Notes under the pieces: model-generated
What the model was told of the DNA's origin: nothing
What the model saw: only the letters and a program-made list of their open reading frames with translations
Databases searched by the model: none
NCBI GenBank assembly: GCA_023614405.1
Contig: CM042690.1
Span: 523,916,293-523,980,292, forward strand
DNA from: Avena insularis
Taxonomy: Eukaryota > Streptophyta > Magnoliopsida > Poales > Poaceae
Length of the DNA stretch: 64,000 nt
Reading direction: 5' to 3'
Translations under genes and position numbers: made by a program
In this document: piece after piece, positions 45,152 through 57,042 of the stretch
Layout: the number at the start of each line of letters is the position of its first letter
How positions within the stretch are numbered: the first letter of the stretch is position 1

Positions 45152-47535
45152 GGCATTAAGTAATCCCTCTGTGTCGTTGTTAGCATCTGCATACTTGCTC
45201 GCTATTTCTATCATCTCTCCCAAATCGGTGACTTTGTCACACTTCAAGCGATGACGTAGTAAACCAATTGGGAGACCTGCAATGAAAGCTTCAATCGTAG
45301 TTTGGTCATTTACTCCTTCACAGGAGTTCTTGGTGTCGATCCATCGTCCGATATAATCCCAACAAGTTTCTCCGGCTTTCTGGGTGCAACGTTGTAGGTC
45401 TCCTACCGTACAGGGCCTCCGGTATGTGCCTTCGAAATTCCGAAAGAACGCGCTATGTATGTCATACCAGTTGTGGATGGTGTTCTCCGGAAGTTCATTC
45501 AGCCATGATCATGCCGTCTTCTGCAACATGAAAGGGAGATATCGGGTTGCGACCAGGCTATTTCCGCCTTTGGTGATACAGCAAGCTTGGAAGAAATCCT
45601 GGAGCCAAGTATCTGGCCGAGCTATACCGTCGTAGGCTTGAATATGTCTTGAGATAGAAAATCCTTCTAGGAATTTTGTAGCTCTTATGCGTGGTCCGAA
45701 GCATTTTGGTCCCACGTATATATCATTGTTTTCGTAGCGCCGCACCTCTATATTGGAGTTGATCCTGTGCCTTGCGTTATTTGGGGATAAAGATCGTCCT
45801 GAGTGACGGCTATGGCTGCGGTGCCTTGGAGCCGGACTTCGGCTTCTGCGACCACCTCCTCCACCACGATGCCCTCCTTGGCCTCCTTGGGAGCCATTGT
45901 GATGGCTACTTAGCGGAGAGGGTGGAGCAGCTGGGTTATCTCCGGCTGATCGTCGGCCTCCATCCGGTGCGTCATTATTCCGGTTCCGGGGAGGGTCTTC
46001 ATTGTGATGAGCCCCCTGCCGGTTTGTCTCAGCACGGTGTCCGTCGTTTCCTCGCCCGTCAACCGGACGGATTGCATGTCTAGGAGGTGGCATTCTTTGT
46101 CGGTCCTCCTCCCGGCATTTCTCTTTATCTTCTTCCCTGTGATCTTTCGACTCTCGTCAAGGAGATTTCTCGGATTCAGTGCAGAGATTGCCTCTTGCTC
46201 CGCAACTAGGTTAACGTTACGCCAGTCATGTGCAGCTTTGTGGTGTTGTCCTGAAGATCTGGTTCTTGAGTAGTTGTCTTCCCGACGGTCGGAACGATGG
46301 TGTTGTTCCGGAACACGTTGGGGTCTTACGTCAGCCCAGGCCGGATCCGTGCGACATTGGTCAGAATGGGAGACCAGCTTTTGGCTTCTAGACAGGGCGA
46401 CCTTTTGCTGCTCTAGACCCTTGGTGAGTAGCTTAATACCCAATCGGATATGCTCTGGGCCTAGATTAGCCAATAGGATTTCTCGAGCCGCAATGGTGTT
46501 CTGTACTGGTGTCGGATACACCCAATCCCCGTTGTTGTCCTGCCGAGGCGTCCCATGTTCTCCTCCAAAGAGGACTTTGTGAATCTGTGGGAACTGGTCG
46601 TCATGAGTATGACATTTCCTGGTCTTCTGATGTTGCCTGGAGTTGTACTTCTCCGCAGTTGCCATGCGTTTCTTTTCTTCCTCGAGATTTTTGGCTTCAT
46701 CGAGGAGTACTTGGCGATGCGCTTCTAGGGCCTGGGCCCTTTCGTCCAGCTCTTCAGCAGTGAGTTCTGCAGTTGTAGGAATAGGTGTGGTTAATGCAGC
46801 ATCGATGAGTTTACGTGCACCTTCAGTGATCACGTGTCCATCCACCGACTCTTCTTTGGGCTCGTCTAGGATAAGTGCTCCATCCGAGTCTTCCTCGTAT
46901 TCCTCGGCAATCACCTCCTCTGTCTGAGGATCTTTTGTCGGGGTCTTGTTCTTCTTGTTTTTCTTCTTTGCCTTCTTGGCAGCACCGGTAGCAAAGACGG
47001 CTTTGGGCCCGTTTCTCGGAGTCAAACTTTGATCGGTACTTTCGGCCATTTGGTTCTCAGGATCATCTCCGAGATCCATATTGTCCTGTGCTTTGGGAGA
47101 GCTTTCTCCGGATCCTTCGTCCATGTCTTCTCCTTTTGCAGCAGCTGTGGAGTTAACCTCTTCTTCATATTCCGCGGAGAACTTCTGGAAATCTGCCGAC
47201 GTCATCGAGTCATCCGAGGATGCCGGTAATTCGACGCTTGTTCCGATAGCCTCTAGCACAGAGTCAGTGTTATCTCTAGCATCGGCGGAGCTGGATCTAG
47301 ATCCCACATATCCGACAAAGGGGCGGCGCCCCTCCTGAGATAACTACGGTCTTCATAGTAGGCTTCGTCGAAACGTTTGATGGTCTCGAGGATTTCATCT
47401 ATGCTTGAGTTTTGCATCATCATGCGTCTTAGTGTGTATCTCAGGAAAGGCCTGTCCGTCCCGGTGTCATCAGAGCTGGAACCCGAGTTGTTGTTATGCT
47501 CCTCCTGGATTTCGACTTCAGTGGGTGGGTCGATC
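45152..47535 (-). pseudogene. Gypsy A gag, main part
   Basis: Two overlapping frames. The first (45910-47307) holds an acidic region (AEYEEEVNSTAAAKGEDMD), a Lys-rich run (KKAKKKNKKNKTPTKDP) and a coiled segment (LDEAKNLEEEKKRMATAEKY). After a frameshift near 46000 the second (45509-46093) has an Arg/Ser-rich part and the Gag domain: CFGPRIRATKFLEGFSI, IQAYDGIARPDTWLQDFF, ATRYLPFML. It continues to 45152 through WYDIHSAFFRNFEG, GETCWDYIGRWID and AFIAGLPIGLLRHRL. The gene is cut here by the Gag-only element and resumes at 27332. Confidence 0.85.
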
Positions 47536-47778
47536 TAGGATTCGGTCTCTCCAGGGAGATCCACTCCAGATTCAACTTGGACCGCTTGTGCTTCGGATTT
47601 CTCCACTATCTCCGCAACTGGTGCGGGCTGGGTGGAATTAGGGTTTTCTGAGATCCGGAACTCTGCCGCCTCCTCGGACAAAGGGGACCCAGAAATTTCT
47701 TCTGCCTCTATCATCACCGCTGGGGTGGGTGGGGCAGGTTCAGCGAAACCGATGTAAACCTCGGTCTCACCAAAAGAC
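47536..47778 (-). pseudogene. Gypsy A leader ORF, second part
   Basis: FGETEVYIGFAEPAPPTP followed by an acidic Glu/Pro/Ala-rich stretch, ending with a stop at 47535-47537. Its first part is at 56351-56529; the Angela-like copia sits between, and the frame continues across the AAGAC duplication. The acidic sequence continues after the stop toward gag, so the stop may be a mutation in one long gag. Confidence 0.7.
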
Positions 47779-49693
47779 TGTTGGAGATATGCCCTAGAGG
47801 CAATAATAAATATAGTTATTATTATATCTTTGTGTTTATGATAAATGTTTACATTCATGCTATAATAGTATTAACAAGGAAACATTAATACTTGTGTGAT
47901 TTGTAAACTTAATTTGAAGTCCCTAGTAAAGCCTCTGTATAATACTAGCTTGTTGGTTAATAGATGATTGTGGTTTCCCTATCATGAACATTGAGATGTT
48001 ATTAACAACAAGATCATATCGTTAGAAGAATGATATGGTGGACATACTCCTATAGATAAGCGTAGCATAAAGATCAAGTCATTTTAATAGTTCAATTGCT
48101 ATATGCTTTCTGATACATAGTTATCTAATTCCTTCGACCATGAGATCATGCATATCACCTTTGCCGGATGGATGCTTTGATGACATCAAACACCACACCG
48201 TGAATCGGGTGGCTATAAAGGTGTCATTGAGTGTTCGTAAAGTATTGGTTGAAACACATGGATCAAGAGTGGATTTGTCCATCCATATGACGGATAGATA
48301 TACTGGCCCTCTCGGTGAAATGTCATCCAATTAGCTTGCAAGCATGTGACTGGCTCACAAGGGATCACATATCACGAACGAGAAAAGAGTACTTATCGAT
48401 GCGAGGTTGAACTAGGTATGCAGAGATACCGACGATCATAACCTCGGATAAGTAAACTATCGTGAGACAAAGGGAAATTGATATCGTATGTAAGTGGTTC
48501 ATTCGATCGAAGTAATCGTAGAAATATGTGGGAGCCATATGAATTTCCAGATTCCTCTATTGGTTATTGGTCGGAGAAGTGTCTCGATCATGTCCGCATA
48601 ATTCACGAACCGTAGGGAGACACACTTAAGGATTTGATGTTGTTTGAGTAGTTATGGAATGATGAGAAAGAGTCCGAATGTTGTTCGGAGTCTCGAATGG
48701 GATTCGGGATATCACGAGGAGATCCGGAATGGTCCGGAGAATAAGATTCATATAAGGAAAGTCCTGCTTGAGTTGGGGAATGGTTAGATGTTTTCATCGG
48801 AACATTCTAGAAGGTTCCGGAATGTCCGCACTCGGAGGGGAAGGGTACATGAATGTGTCATTGTAAGTTGGAATGATTGCATCATGTACTAGGTGTCTTT
48901 GCTGTCCAAAATAAAGGGTTTATTTAAATCCTAAATTGAAAAGTCAAACGGCTAGTTTGAAAGTCAAACGGCAATTTTTGGAAAGAGGGGGAGAAGTGGA
49001 AACCGAGTTGGGGAGGGATTCCCTCCTCCCCAAGACGGCGCCCCACCCAAGACGAGTTGGGGAGGGACTCCACTCCCTCCCCTTGGCCGGCCAGCCCCTC
49101 CACCTATATAAGGAGGGGCAGGGCTCCCTCCTAGCATACAAGTACCTCTCCTCCAAAACCCTAGATTGGCGCCACCACCTCCTGCTGCTGCCGCCACCTC
49201 CCAGGGTTGCCCTAGCCGCCGACTTGGGGTGCCCCAAACCCTAGCCGCCGGCTCTAGCACCTCCTACTTGGTGTATCTAAAACCTAGATCGCTGAGGAGC
49301 CCTCTCATACTCCACCATACTCGCTCCGGCTTAAGGCGAAGCCCTGCGAGATCTTCCCTCTACTTCCGGTACCACGCCGTTGTCTTTGGAATCGCGAGGA
49401 GAGTGCTACAACCTCCACGCCTGCTGGAACAAGGGAGAGGAAGGTCTTCGAAAATCGAACGTGTGACCGATCAAGGGAGTGCTGCCGGAGCAGCCGGAAG
49501 GATCGTCTGCGATCTTGAGATCGGAAAGAAATGCGACTACATCACCCACGAGAATCTGCTCTCGTTAAACACTTTGGAATCTTCGAGGGTGAGTTATTCC
49601 ATCGACTCGTTGCTACAATCTAGTAGATAGATCTTGGCTTGTTTGTTTGTATGCGGTAGAAAATTTTTGTTTTCCATGCTACGAAACCCTTCA
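47779..49693 (+). repeat. 5' LTR of Angela-like copia, 1915 bp
   Basis: TG to CA ends, the outer edge next to AAGAC, the inner edge one base before the PBS. TATATAA at 49105-49111 is the probable promoter. It differs from the 3' LTR mainly by many 1-3 base indels and an extra CGGCTAGTTTGAAAGTCAAA-type duplication near 48950-48968. Confidence 0.95.
49105..49111 (+). promoter_or_regulatory. TATA box of Angela-like 5' LTR
   Basis: TATATAA in CCACCTATATAAGGAGG; also at 55753-55759 in the 3' LTR. The expected RNA start is about 30 bases downstream, around the CTCCCTCCTAGC stretch. Confidence 0.75.
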
Positions 49694-49694
49694 G

Positions 49695-49707
49695 TGGTAT
49701 CAGAGCC
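49695..49707 (+). other. Primer binding site of Angela-like copia
   Basis: TGGTATCAGAGCC, a perfect initiator-Met tRNA PBS, one base after the LTR. Confidence 0.95.
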
Positions 49708-50442
49708 GTGTCTATATGTAGATCTGTTGCACGAGTAGAACACAATGGTCATTGTGGGCATTGATGCTTTTATTGTCGATTGCTTCTTGTGTACTTTGCA
49801 TCTTGCAGGATGTTGGGATGAAGCGGCCCGGGCTAACCTTACATGACATCGTTCATGAGACTTGAAGATGGAGATCGGAAGCACAAAGAAGAAATGCCAT
49901 ATCATATCACATATTATGAATTGCATGTGATGTTAATCCTTTATGCATCTTGTATTGCTTAGTAGACGACGGTAGCATTATAAGATGATCCCTCATGCAC
50001 ATAAATTTCAAGTTCTAAAGTGTTCACCCTTAGTATGCACCGTTGCTAAAGCTTGTTGTTTCGAAGCACCACGTGATGATCGGGTGTGTTAGATTCCGCG
50101 AGTGAATACAACGTAAGCAAGCCAGATTTGCTTATGCGGTAGCTAAGGTTTGATCTTGACGAGCCTAGCATATACAGACATGGTCTCAGGAACACGAATC
50201 ACCGAAAGGTAAAACATGAATCATATAGTAGATATGATGAACATGTCGATTGTTCGCCATTGAAACTATATCAACTCTCGTGATGATCGGTTTTGATATA
50301 GTGGATTTGATTCGTGTGATCACTAAAACAATGTGAGGGATGTTGTTTTGAGTGGGAGTTCACCTAGATTAAACTTTATTATTAATTTGAACTCAATTTG
50401 TCATAAACTTAGTCTAAACTATTGCAAATATGTTGTAGATCA
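49708..50442 (+). other. 5' leader of Angela-like copia
   Basis: 735 bases between PBS and gag ATG without a long ORF. In this group the leader carries dimerisation and packaging signals; none could be pinpointed by eye. Confidence 0.6.
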
Positions 50443-51318
50443 ATGGCAGCCCCTACCATCAATTTTAATGCGTTCCTAGAGAAAGAAAAGTTGAAAAACA
50501 ATGGAAGCAACTTCGTGGATTGGTTCCGCAATTTGAGGATTGTCCTCAATGCTGGTAATTTGACCTATGTGCTGGATGCACATTGGTGACCACCAGCTGA
50601 TGCTACCGATGAAGTAAAGAATGTTTACCTTGCTCGGAAGAATCAGTACTCCATAGTTCAGTGTGCTATCTTGTATGGTTTAGAATCGGAGCTTCAGAAA
50701 AGGTTTGAGAATTCAGACCCACATGATATTGTCCATGATCTCAAATTGATCTTTGAGACTCACGCGGCGATTGAGAGTTATGAGGCTTCTGAAAAGTTCT
50801 TTAACTGCAAGATGGAAGAGGGCAGCTCCGTCAGTGAGCATGTGCTTAAGATGTCTGGCACGCAAACAAACTTCAAAGCTTGGGTATAGTGATTCCTAAT
50901 GCTTTGGGGATTTACCGTGTCCTCCAATCACTACCACCAAGTTACAAGAACTTTGTGATGAACTACAACATGCAGAACATGAACAAGCAGTTGCCAGAAC
51001 TGTTTGCTATGTTAAAGTCTGCAGAAGTGGAGATCAAGAAAGAGCACCAAGTGTTGTTGGTCAATAAGACCACCAAATTCAAGAAAGGCAAGTCTAAGCA
51101 GAAGGGACACTTCAAGAAGGGTGGCAAGAAAGTTGCCACACCGACGAAGAAGACCAAGGCTGGACCCAAGCCTGATACTGAGTGCTTTTACTGCAAAGGA
51201 GAAGGTCACTGGAAGCGGAATTGCCCAAAGTACTTGGCAGATTTGAAGAACGGCAACATCAAGAAGAAAGGTATATGTGATATACATGTTATTGATGTGT
51301 ATCTCACTAAGTATTCGT
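50443..51318 (+). pseudogene. Angela-like copia gag
   Basis: MAAPTINFNAFLEKEKL at 50443, then NFVDWFRNLRIVLNAGNL. TGA at 50587-50589. After that YGLESELQKRFENSDPHDI, LKLIFETHAAIESYEASEKF. A one-base loss near 50859 moves the frame to SLGIVIPNALGIYRVLQSLP and NKQLPELFAMLKSAEVEI. A basic region and a perfect zinc knuckle CFYCKGEGHWKRNC follow. The frame shifts back near 51310, just before the protease. Gag would bind the element RNA and form the particle. Confidence 0.92.
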
Positions 51319-51324
51319 AGTAGT

Positions 51325-52812
51325 GCCTGGGTATTTGATACTGGTTCGGTTGCTCATATTTGTAACTCGAAACAGGAGCTGCAGAATAAACGGAAGCTAG
51401 TGAAGAACGAGGTGACGATGCGCGTGGGAAACAGATCAAAGGTTGATGTGATCGCGGTCGGCACGCTACCCCTTCATCTACCATCGGGATTAGTTTTATA
51501 CTTAAATAATTGTTATTTGGTGCCTGCGTTGAGCATGAACATTATATCGGGATCTTGTTTATTGCGAGACGGTTACTTGTTTAAATCCGAGAATAATGGT
51601 TGTTCGATTTATATGAGTAAGATGTTTTATGCACATGCACCTTTGATAGATGGTATATTCTTGTTGAATCTCGATGGTGGAAATACACATATTAATAACA
51701 TTGAAGCTAAACGTTTGAAATCAAGCGATAACTCGACCTATATGTGGCACTGTCGTCTTGGTCACATTGGAGTGAAGCGTATGAAGAAACTCCATTCCGA
51801 TGGACTTCTTGAATCACTTGATTTTGAATCACTTGAAAGATGCGAAGCATGTCTGATGGGTAAAATGACTAAGACTCCATTTTCTGGTATGATGGAGCGA
51901 GCTACGGACTTATTGGAAATCATACATACCGATGTGTGTGGTCCAATGAGTGTAGCATCACGCGGTGGTTATCGTTATGTTCTTACCTTCACGGATGACT
52001 TGAGTAGATATGGGTATATCTATTTCATGAAACATAAGTCCGAAACTTTCGAGAAGTTTAAGGAGTTTCAAAGTGAGGTAGAGAATCAACGTAACAAGAA
52101 GATTAAATTTCTACGTTCTGATCGTGGAGGTGAATATCTAAGTTACGAGTTTGGCGGGCATTTGAAGAAATGCGGAATACTTTCACAATTGACACCGCCG
52201 GGAACACCACAGCGTAATGGTGTGTCTGAACGTCGTAATCGAACTCTCTTAGATATGGTTTGTTCTACGATGTCACTTACAGATTTGCCGCTATCATTTT
52301 GGGGTTATGCATTAGAAACAGCCGCATTCACTTTAAATAGGGCACCGTCTAAATCCGTTAAAACGACACCGTATGAATTATGGTTTGGGAAGAAACCTAA
52401 ATTGTCGTTCCTTAAAGTTTGGGGATGCGAAGCCTATGTAAAGAAGTTACAGCCGGACAAGCTTGAACCCAAAGCGGAAAAATGCGTCTTCATAGGATAC
52501 CCGAAGGAAACTATTGGGTATACTTTCTATCATAGATCCGAAGGCAAAATCTTCGTTGCCAAGAATGGATCCTTTCTAGAGAAGGAATTTCTCTCGAAAG
52601 AATTGACTGGAAGGAAAGTAGAACTCGACGAGGTTGTCGAACCTTCTCTCGAAATTGTTAGTAGCGCAGCACCGGAAGAAGTTCCTGTGGTGCCTGCACC
52701 AATTAGAGAGGAAGCTAATGATGATGATCATGAAACTTCGGTCGAAGTTGCTACAGAGCCTCGCAGGTCAACGAGAACTCGTACCACCTGCATTGGTATG
52801 ATCCCGTTATGA
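51325..52812 (+). pseudogene. Angela-like copia protease and integrase
   Basis: Open frame (from 51277 in the same frame). Protease SSAWVFDTGSVAHICNSK with intact DTGS. Integrase: zinc region CRLGHIGVKRM and CEACLMGKMTK, catalytic D in IIHTDVCGPMSV, D in FLRSDRGGEYLSYE, E in RNGVSERRNRTLLDMV, then SFWGYALETAAFTLNRAPS, VWGCEAYVKKL and CVFIGYPKETIGYTFY. All catalytic residues are present over 1.5 kb of open frame. It ends at TGA 52810-52812, where RT is one frame off. Confidence 0.95.
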
Positions 52813-53807
52813 GTGTCATGTTGGTGGACAACACCGATGACCCTGAGACATATGAGGAAGCGATGATGAGCCCAGATTCCAATAAATGGCAGGAAGCCAT
52901 GAAATCCGAGATTGGATCCATGTACGAAAACCAAGTATGGACTTTGGTGGACTTACCGGATGGCCGGAAGGCTGTCGAGAACAAATGGATCTTCAAGAAG
53001 AAAACAGATGCTGATGGTAATGTAACTGTCTATAAAGCTCGACTTGCCGCAAAAGGGTTTCGACAAATTCAAGGAGTTGACTACGATGAGACTTTCTCAC
53101 CAGTAGCGAAGCTAAAGTCTGTAAGGATTATGTTAGCAATCGCTGCATATTACGATTATGAGATATGGCACATGGATGTCAAAACAACATTCCTCAATGG
53201 TGACATTGATGAAGAGTTGTATATGATGCAACCCAAAGGTTTTGTCGATCCTAAAGATGCTAACAAGGTATGCAAACTTCAACGGTCCATCTATGGATTG
53301 AAGCAAGCATCCCGAAGTTGGAATCAACATTTTGATAAGGTAATCAAAAGTTTTGGTTTTATACAAACTTATGGAGAAGCTTGTATTTACAAGAAAGTGA
53401 GTGGGAGCTCTGTAGCATTCTTAATACTATATGTGGATGACATATTGTTGATTGGGAATGATGTAGACCTTCTTAATAGTGTCAAAGAATATTTGAATAA
53501 TAGTTTTTCAATGAAGGATCTTGGCGAAGCAGCTTACATATTAGGCATAAAGATTTATAGAGATAGATCAAAACGCCAAATATCATTGTCACAAAGTACA
53601 TATTTGGACAAAGTTCTAAAGAGGTTTGGAATGGAAGATAGCAAGAGAGGGTTCTTGCCCATGTTACCCAATACGACCTTGAGTAAAACTCAAAGTCCGA
53701 CATCGGCAGAAGATAGAGAAAGGATGAGTAAGACTCCCTATGCCTCAGCCATAGGATCTCTAATGTATGCCATGCTATGTACCAGACCCGGCATTGCATA
53801 TGCTTAG
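52809..53807 (+). pseudogene. Angela-like copia reverse transcriptase
   Basis: DSNKWQEAMKSEIGSMYEN, ENKWIFKKKTDADGNV, YKARLAAKGFRQIQG, DYDETFSPVAKLKSVRIML, MDVKTTFLNGDIDEELYM, KLQRSIYGLKQASRSW, LILYVDDILLIGNDV with intact YVDD, MKDLGEAAYILGIKI, SLMYAMLCTRPGIAYA. The domain is complete; the frame ends in TAG at 53805 because of an indel near 53800, splitting it from RNase H. Confidence 0.95.
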
Positions 53808-54291
53808 TTTGACTAGCAGATATCAAAGTGATCCAGGAGTGGATCATTGGACAACGGTCAAAAACATCCTTAAGTACTTGAGAAGAACTAAGGATATGGT
53901 TCTTTCTTATGGAGGTGATGAACAGCTCGTTGTTAATGGTTACACCGACGCTAGTTGGAACACCGATCCGGATGATTCTAAATCACAATCTGGATATGTA
54001 TTTATTTTGAATGGTGCAGCAGTTAGCTGGAGGAGTGCAAAGCAAAGCGTTGTGGCGAGATCTTCAACTGAATCGAATACATGGTTGCTTGAGGCTTCAC
54101 AAGAAGCGATATGGATGAAAGAGTTCATTACAGAGCTGGGTGTGGTTCCTAGTGCGTTGGACCCAATGTCTATCTACTGTGATAACATGGGTGCCATAGC
54201 CAATGCGCAAGAACCAAGGTCACACAAGAAGCTGAAGCACATCAAGCTACGTTTTCACGCTATTCGAGAACATATCCAAGATGGGATATAA
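53808..54291 (+). pseudogene. Angela-like copia RNase H
   Basis: LSLTSRYQSDPGVDHWTTVK, YLRRTKDMVLSYGG, VNGYTDASWNTDPDDSKSQS, AVSWRSAKQSVVARSSTESN, ASQEAIWMKEFITELG, IYCDNMGAIANAQEPRSHKK, IREHIQDGI. Asp, Glu and Asp metal ligands are present. It stops at 54291; the canonical tail (DLNVADPLTK-like) follows in another frame to about 54410. Confidence 0.93.
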
Positions 54292-54430
54292 AGATTTGCA
54301 AAGTACACACAGATCTGAATGTGGCGGATCCGTTGACTAAACCTCTCCCGAGGGCAAAACATGACCAGCACCAAACTGCCATGGGTGTTCGGTATATTAC
54401 CATGTAATCTAGATTAGATGACTCTAGTGC

Positions 54431-54441
54431 AAGTGGGAGAC
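54431..54441 (+). other. Polypurine tract of Angela-like copia
   Basis: AAGTGGGAGAC directly before the 3' LTR, the usual PPT of this group. Confidence 0.9.
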
Positions 54442-56345
54442 TGTTGGAGATATGCCCTAGAGGCAATAATAAATATAGTTATTATTATATCTTTGTGTTT
54501 ATGATAAATGTTTACATTCATGCTATAATAGTATTAACAAGGAAACATTAATACTTGTGTGATTTGTAAACTTAATTTGAAGTCCCTAGTAAAGCCTCAG
54601 ATAATACTAGCTTGTTGGTTAATAGATGATTGTGGTTTCCCTATCATGAACATTGAGATGTTATTAACAACAAGATCATATCGTTAGGAGAATGATATGG
54701 TGGACATACTCCTATAGATAAGCGTAGCATAAAGATCAAGTCATTTTAATAGTTCAATTGCTATATGCTTTTTGATACATAGTTATCTAATTCCTTCGAC
54801 CATGAGATCATGCATATCACCTTTGCGGATGGATGCTTTGATGACATCAAACACCACACCGTGAATCGGGTGGCTATAAAGGTGTCATTGAGTGTTCGAA
54901 AGTATTGGTTGAAACACATGGATCAAGAGTGGGATTTGTCCATCCATATGAGATAGATATACTGGGCCCTCTCGGTGAAATGTCATCCAATTAGCTTGCA
55001 AGCATGTGACTGGCTCACAAGGGATCACATATCACGGGAACGAGAAAAGAGTACTTATCAGTAACGAGGTTGAACTAGGTATGCAGAGATACCGACGATC
55101 ATAACCTCGGATAAGTAAACTATCGTGAGACAAAGGGAAATTGATATCGTATGTAAGTGGTTCATTCGATCGCAAAGTAATCGTAGAAATATGTGGGAGC
55201 CATATGAATTTCCAGATTTCTCTATTGGTTATTGGTCGGAGAAGTGTCTCGATCATGTCCGCATAATTCACGAACCGTAGGGAGACACACTTAAGGATTC
55301 GACGTTGTTTGAGTAGTTATGGAATGATGAGAAAGAGTCCGAATGTTGTTCGAAGTCTCGAATGGGATTCGGGATATCACGAGGAGATCCGGAATGGTCC
55401 GGAGAATAAGATTCATATAAGGAAAGTCCGTTTGAGTTGGGGAATGGTTAGATGTTTTCATCGGGAACATTCTAGAAGGTTCCGGAATGTCCGGCACTCC
55501 GGAGGGGGAAGGGTACATGAATGTGTCATTGTAAGTTGGAATGATTGCATCATGTACTAGGTGTCTTTGCTGTCCAAAATAAAGGGTTTATTTAAATCCT
55601 AAATTGAAAAGTCAAACGGCAATTTTTGGAAAGAGGAGGAGAAGTGGAAACCGAGTTGGGGAGGGATTCCCTCCTCCCCAAGCCGGCGCCCCACCCAAGC
55701 CGAGTTGGGGAGGGACTCCACTCCCTCCCCTTGTCCGGCCAGCCCCTCCACCTATATAAGGAGGGGCAGGGCTCCCTCCTAGCATACAAGTACCTCTCCT
55801 CCAAAACCCTAGATTGGCGCCACCACCTCCTGCTGCTGCCGCCACCTCCCAGGGTTGCCCTAGCCGCCGACTTGGGGTGCCCCAAACCCTAGCCACCGGC
55901 TCTAGCACCTCCTCCTTGGTGTATCTAAAACCTAGATCGCCGAGGAGCCCTCTCATACTCCACCATACTCGGTCCGGCTTAAGGCGAAGCCCTGCGAGAT
56001 CTTCCCTCTACTTCCGGTACCACGCCGTTGTGCTGCCGGAATCGCGAGGAGAGTGCTACAACCTCCGCTGCCTGCTGGAACAAGGGAGAGGAAGGTCTTC
56101 GCCGAACGCGTGTGACCGATCATGAGCGCTGCCGGAACGCGGCGCCGGAAGGATCGTCTACGCGATCTTGAGATCGGAAAGAGTACGACTACATCACCCA
56201 CGAGAATCTGCTCTCGTTAAACACTTTGGAATCTTCGAGGGTGAGTTATTCCATCGACTTGTTGCTACAATATAGTAGATAGATCTTGGCTTGTTTGTTT
56301 GTATGCGGTAGAAAATTTTTGTTTTCCATGCTACGAAACCCTACA
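54442..56345 (+). repeat. 3' LTR of Angela-like copia, 1904 bp
   Basis: TGTTGGAGATATG to CCCTACA, followed by AAGAC. TATATAA at 55753-55759. Confidence 0.95.
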
Positions 56346-56350
56346 AAGAC

Positions 56351-56529
56351 ATGATGGTGTAGGTGATCACGGCTTCCCTAGCCGGAATCCAAGTCTCGTC
56401 GAGAACGATGAGAGTGGCATCACTGGCGTAGAGGATGCGACCAACGGCGATAGTCTCGCTGATTCTGATTCTTGCAGATTCCGCTCGGAACGCAGATCCG
56501 AAGCTCACTTGCCCCACGTTGGGCGCCAA
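56351..56529 (-). pseudogene. Gypsy A leader ORF, first part
   Basis: Starts MAPNVGQVSFGSAFRAES inside the PBS region and reads on to VITYTIMS at the AAGAC duplication. The frame continues at 47778 after the Angela-like insertion. No known domain; it may be the N-terminus of gag. Without the start in the PBS it would need another ATG. Confidence 0.6.
56511..56528 (-). other. Primer binding site of gypsy A
   Basis: The minus strand reads TGGCGCCCAACGTGGGGC, two bases from the LTR; two differences from the site in gypsy B. Confidence 0.85.
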
Positions 56530-56530
56530 C

Positions 56531-57042
56531 TATCGTCGGATTGATGACAAGTACGCCATGAGGGGGTCCTCGAGGCGTGTGGAAGAGAGGGGCGTGAGAC
56601 GTACGGTGTTCCGGGACGGTGAGCACACAAGTTTACCCAGGTTCGAATCCGCCGGCTTTGGACAGATCCTACTCCTGCTAGCAATCCAGTAATACGGCAG
56701 AGCCAGAATATGGGTTACAAGGGGTTCGCATGTGCGAGTTGAGATTGTAGACTATTGGGTTGTCCTAAAGGCTCTCCCTAGGACGGCTTATATAGATATC
56801 CAGCCTAGGGTTTACAGGAGAGATCTATCCGGCTACGACTAAGAGTCAGTTACAGAGTATATCTTGAACTACAAGTAACACTATGGGCCTATGTCGGTAA
56901 GTCTTCTGGGCCTTCCCGTAGCCGGACTGGACTCCGTCTCTTCTCCCCGACTGGGCCACCCGTGAAGCAAAGCTCTAACCCGAAGTGGGCCACCATGGTC
57001 AGTGAGGAACTGTGAGGATACCCGGAAATTATATCCCCAACA
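56531..57042 (-). repeat. 5' LTR of gypsy A, 512 bp
   Basis: Aligns without gaps to 18056-18567. The inner end is TA (TATCGTCGG) where the partner has TG. TATA box on the minus strand at 56788-56795. The outer end CCCCAACA is followed by TCATC. Confidence 0.94.

Larger units (their letters stand above)
47779..56345 (+). mobile_element. Angela/BARE-like copia retrotransposon, 8.57 kb
   Basis: LTRs 47779-49693 (1915 bp) and 54442-56345 (1904 bp), flanked by AAGAC (47774-47778 and 56346-56350). The LTR start TGTTGGAGATATGCCCTAG and end in CATGCTACGAAACCC are those of the Angela/BARE/WIS group as I know it. PBS, leader, gag, protease, integrase, RT, RNase H and PPT follow in copia order on the plus strand. 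It lies in the leader ORF of gypsy A, in opposite orientation. Several one-base frameshifts and one stop break the polyprotein. Confidence 0.96.
18056..57042 (-). mobile_element. Gypsy A: Tat-lineage LTR retrotransposon with nested insertions
   Basis: Two 512-bp LTRs (18056-18567, 56531-57042) flanked by TCATC (18051-18055 and 57043-57047). The minus-strand order is LTR, PBS, leader ORF, gag, protease, RT, RNase H, archaeal-type RNase H, integrase, a region with a plus-strand antisense gene, PPT, LTR. Two insertions (27338-45151 and 47779-56350, each counted with one target duplication) account for about 26.4 kb; the element itself is about 12.6 kb. The second RNase H and the antisense gene mark the Tat lineage (as in Retand, RIRE2, Grande). 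The LTRs differ at about 27 of 512 positions by hand count. Confidence 0.93.

Noticed and set aside
48936..49260. ORFs on both strands in the Angela-like LTR, repeated at 55592-55956
   Set aside because: They lie in the GC-rich U3/R region near the TATA box, appear in both LTRs, and encode nothing recognisable.
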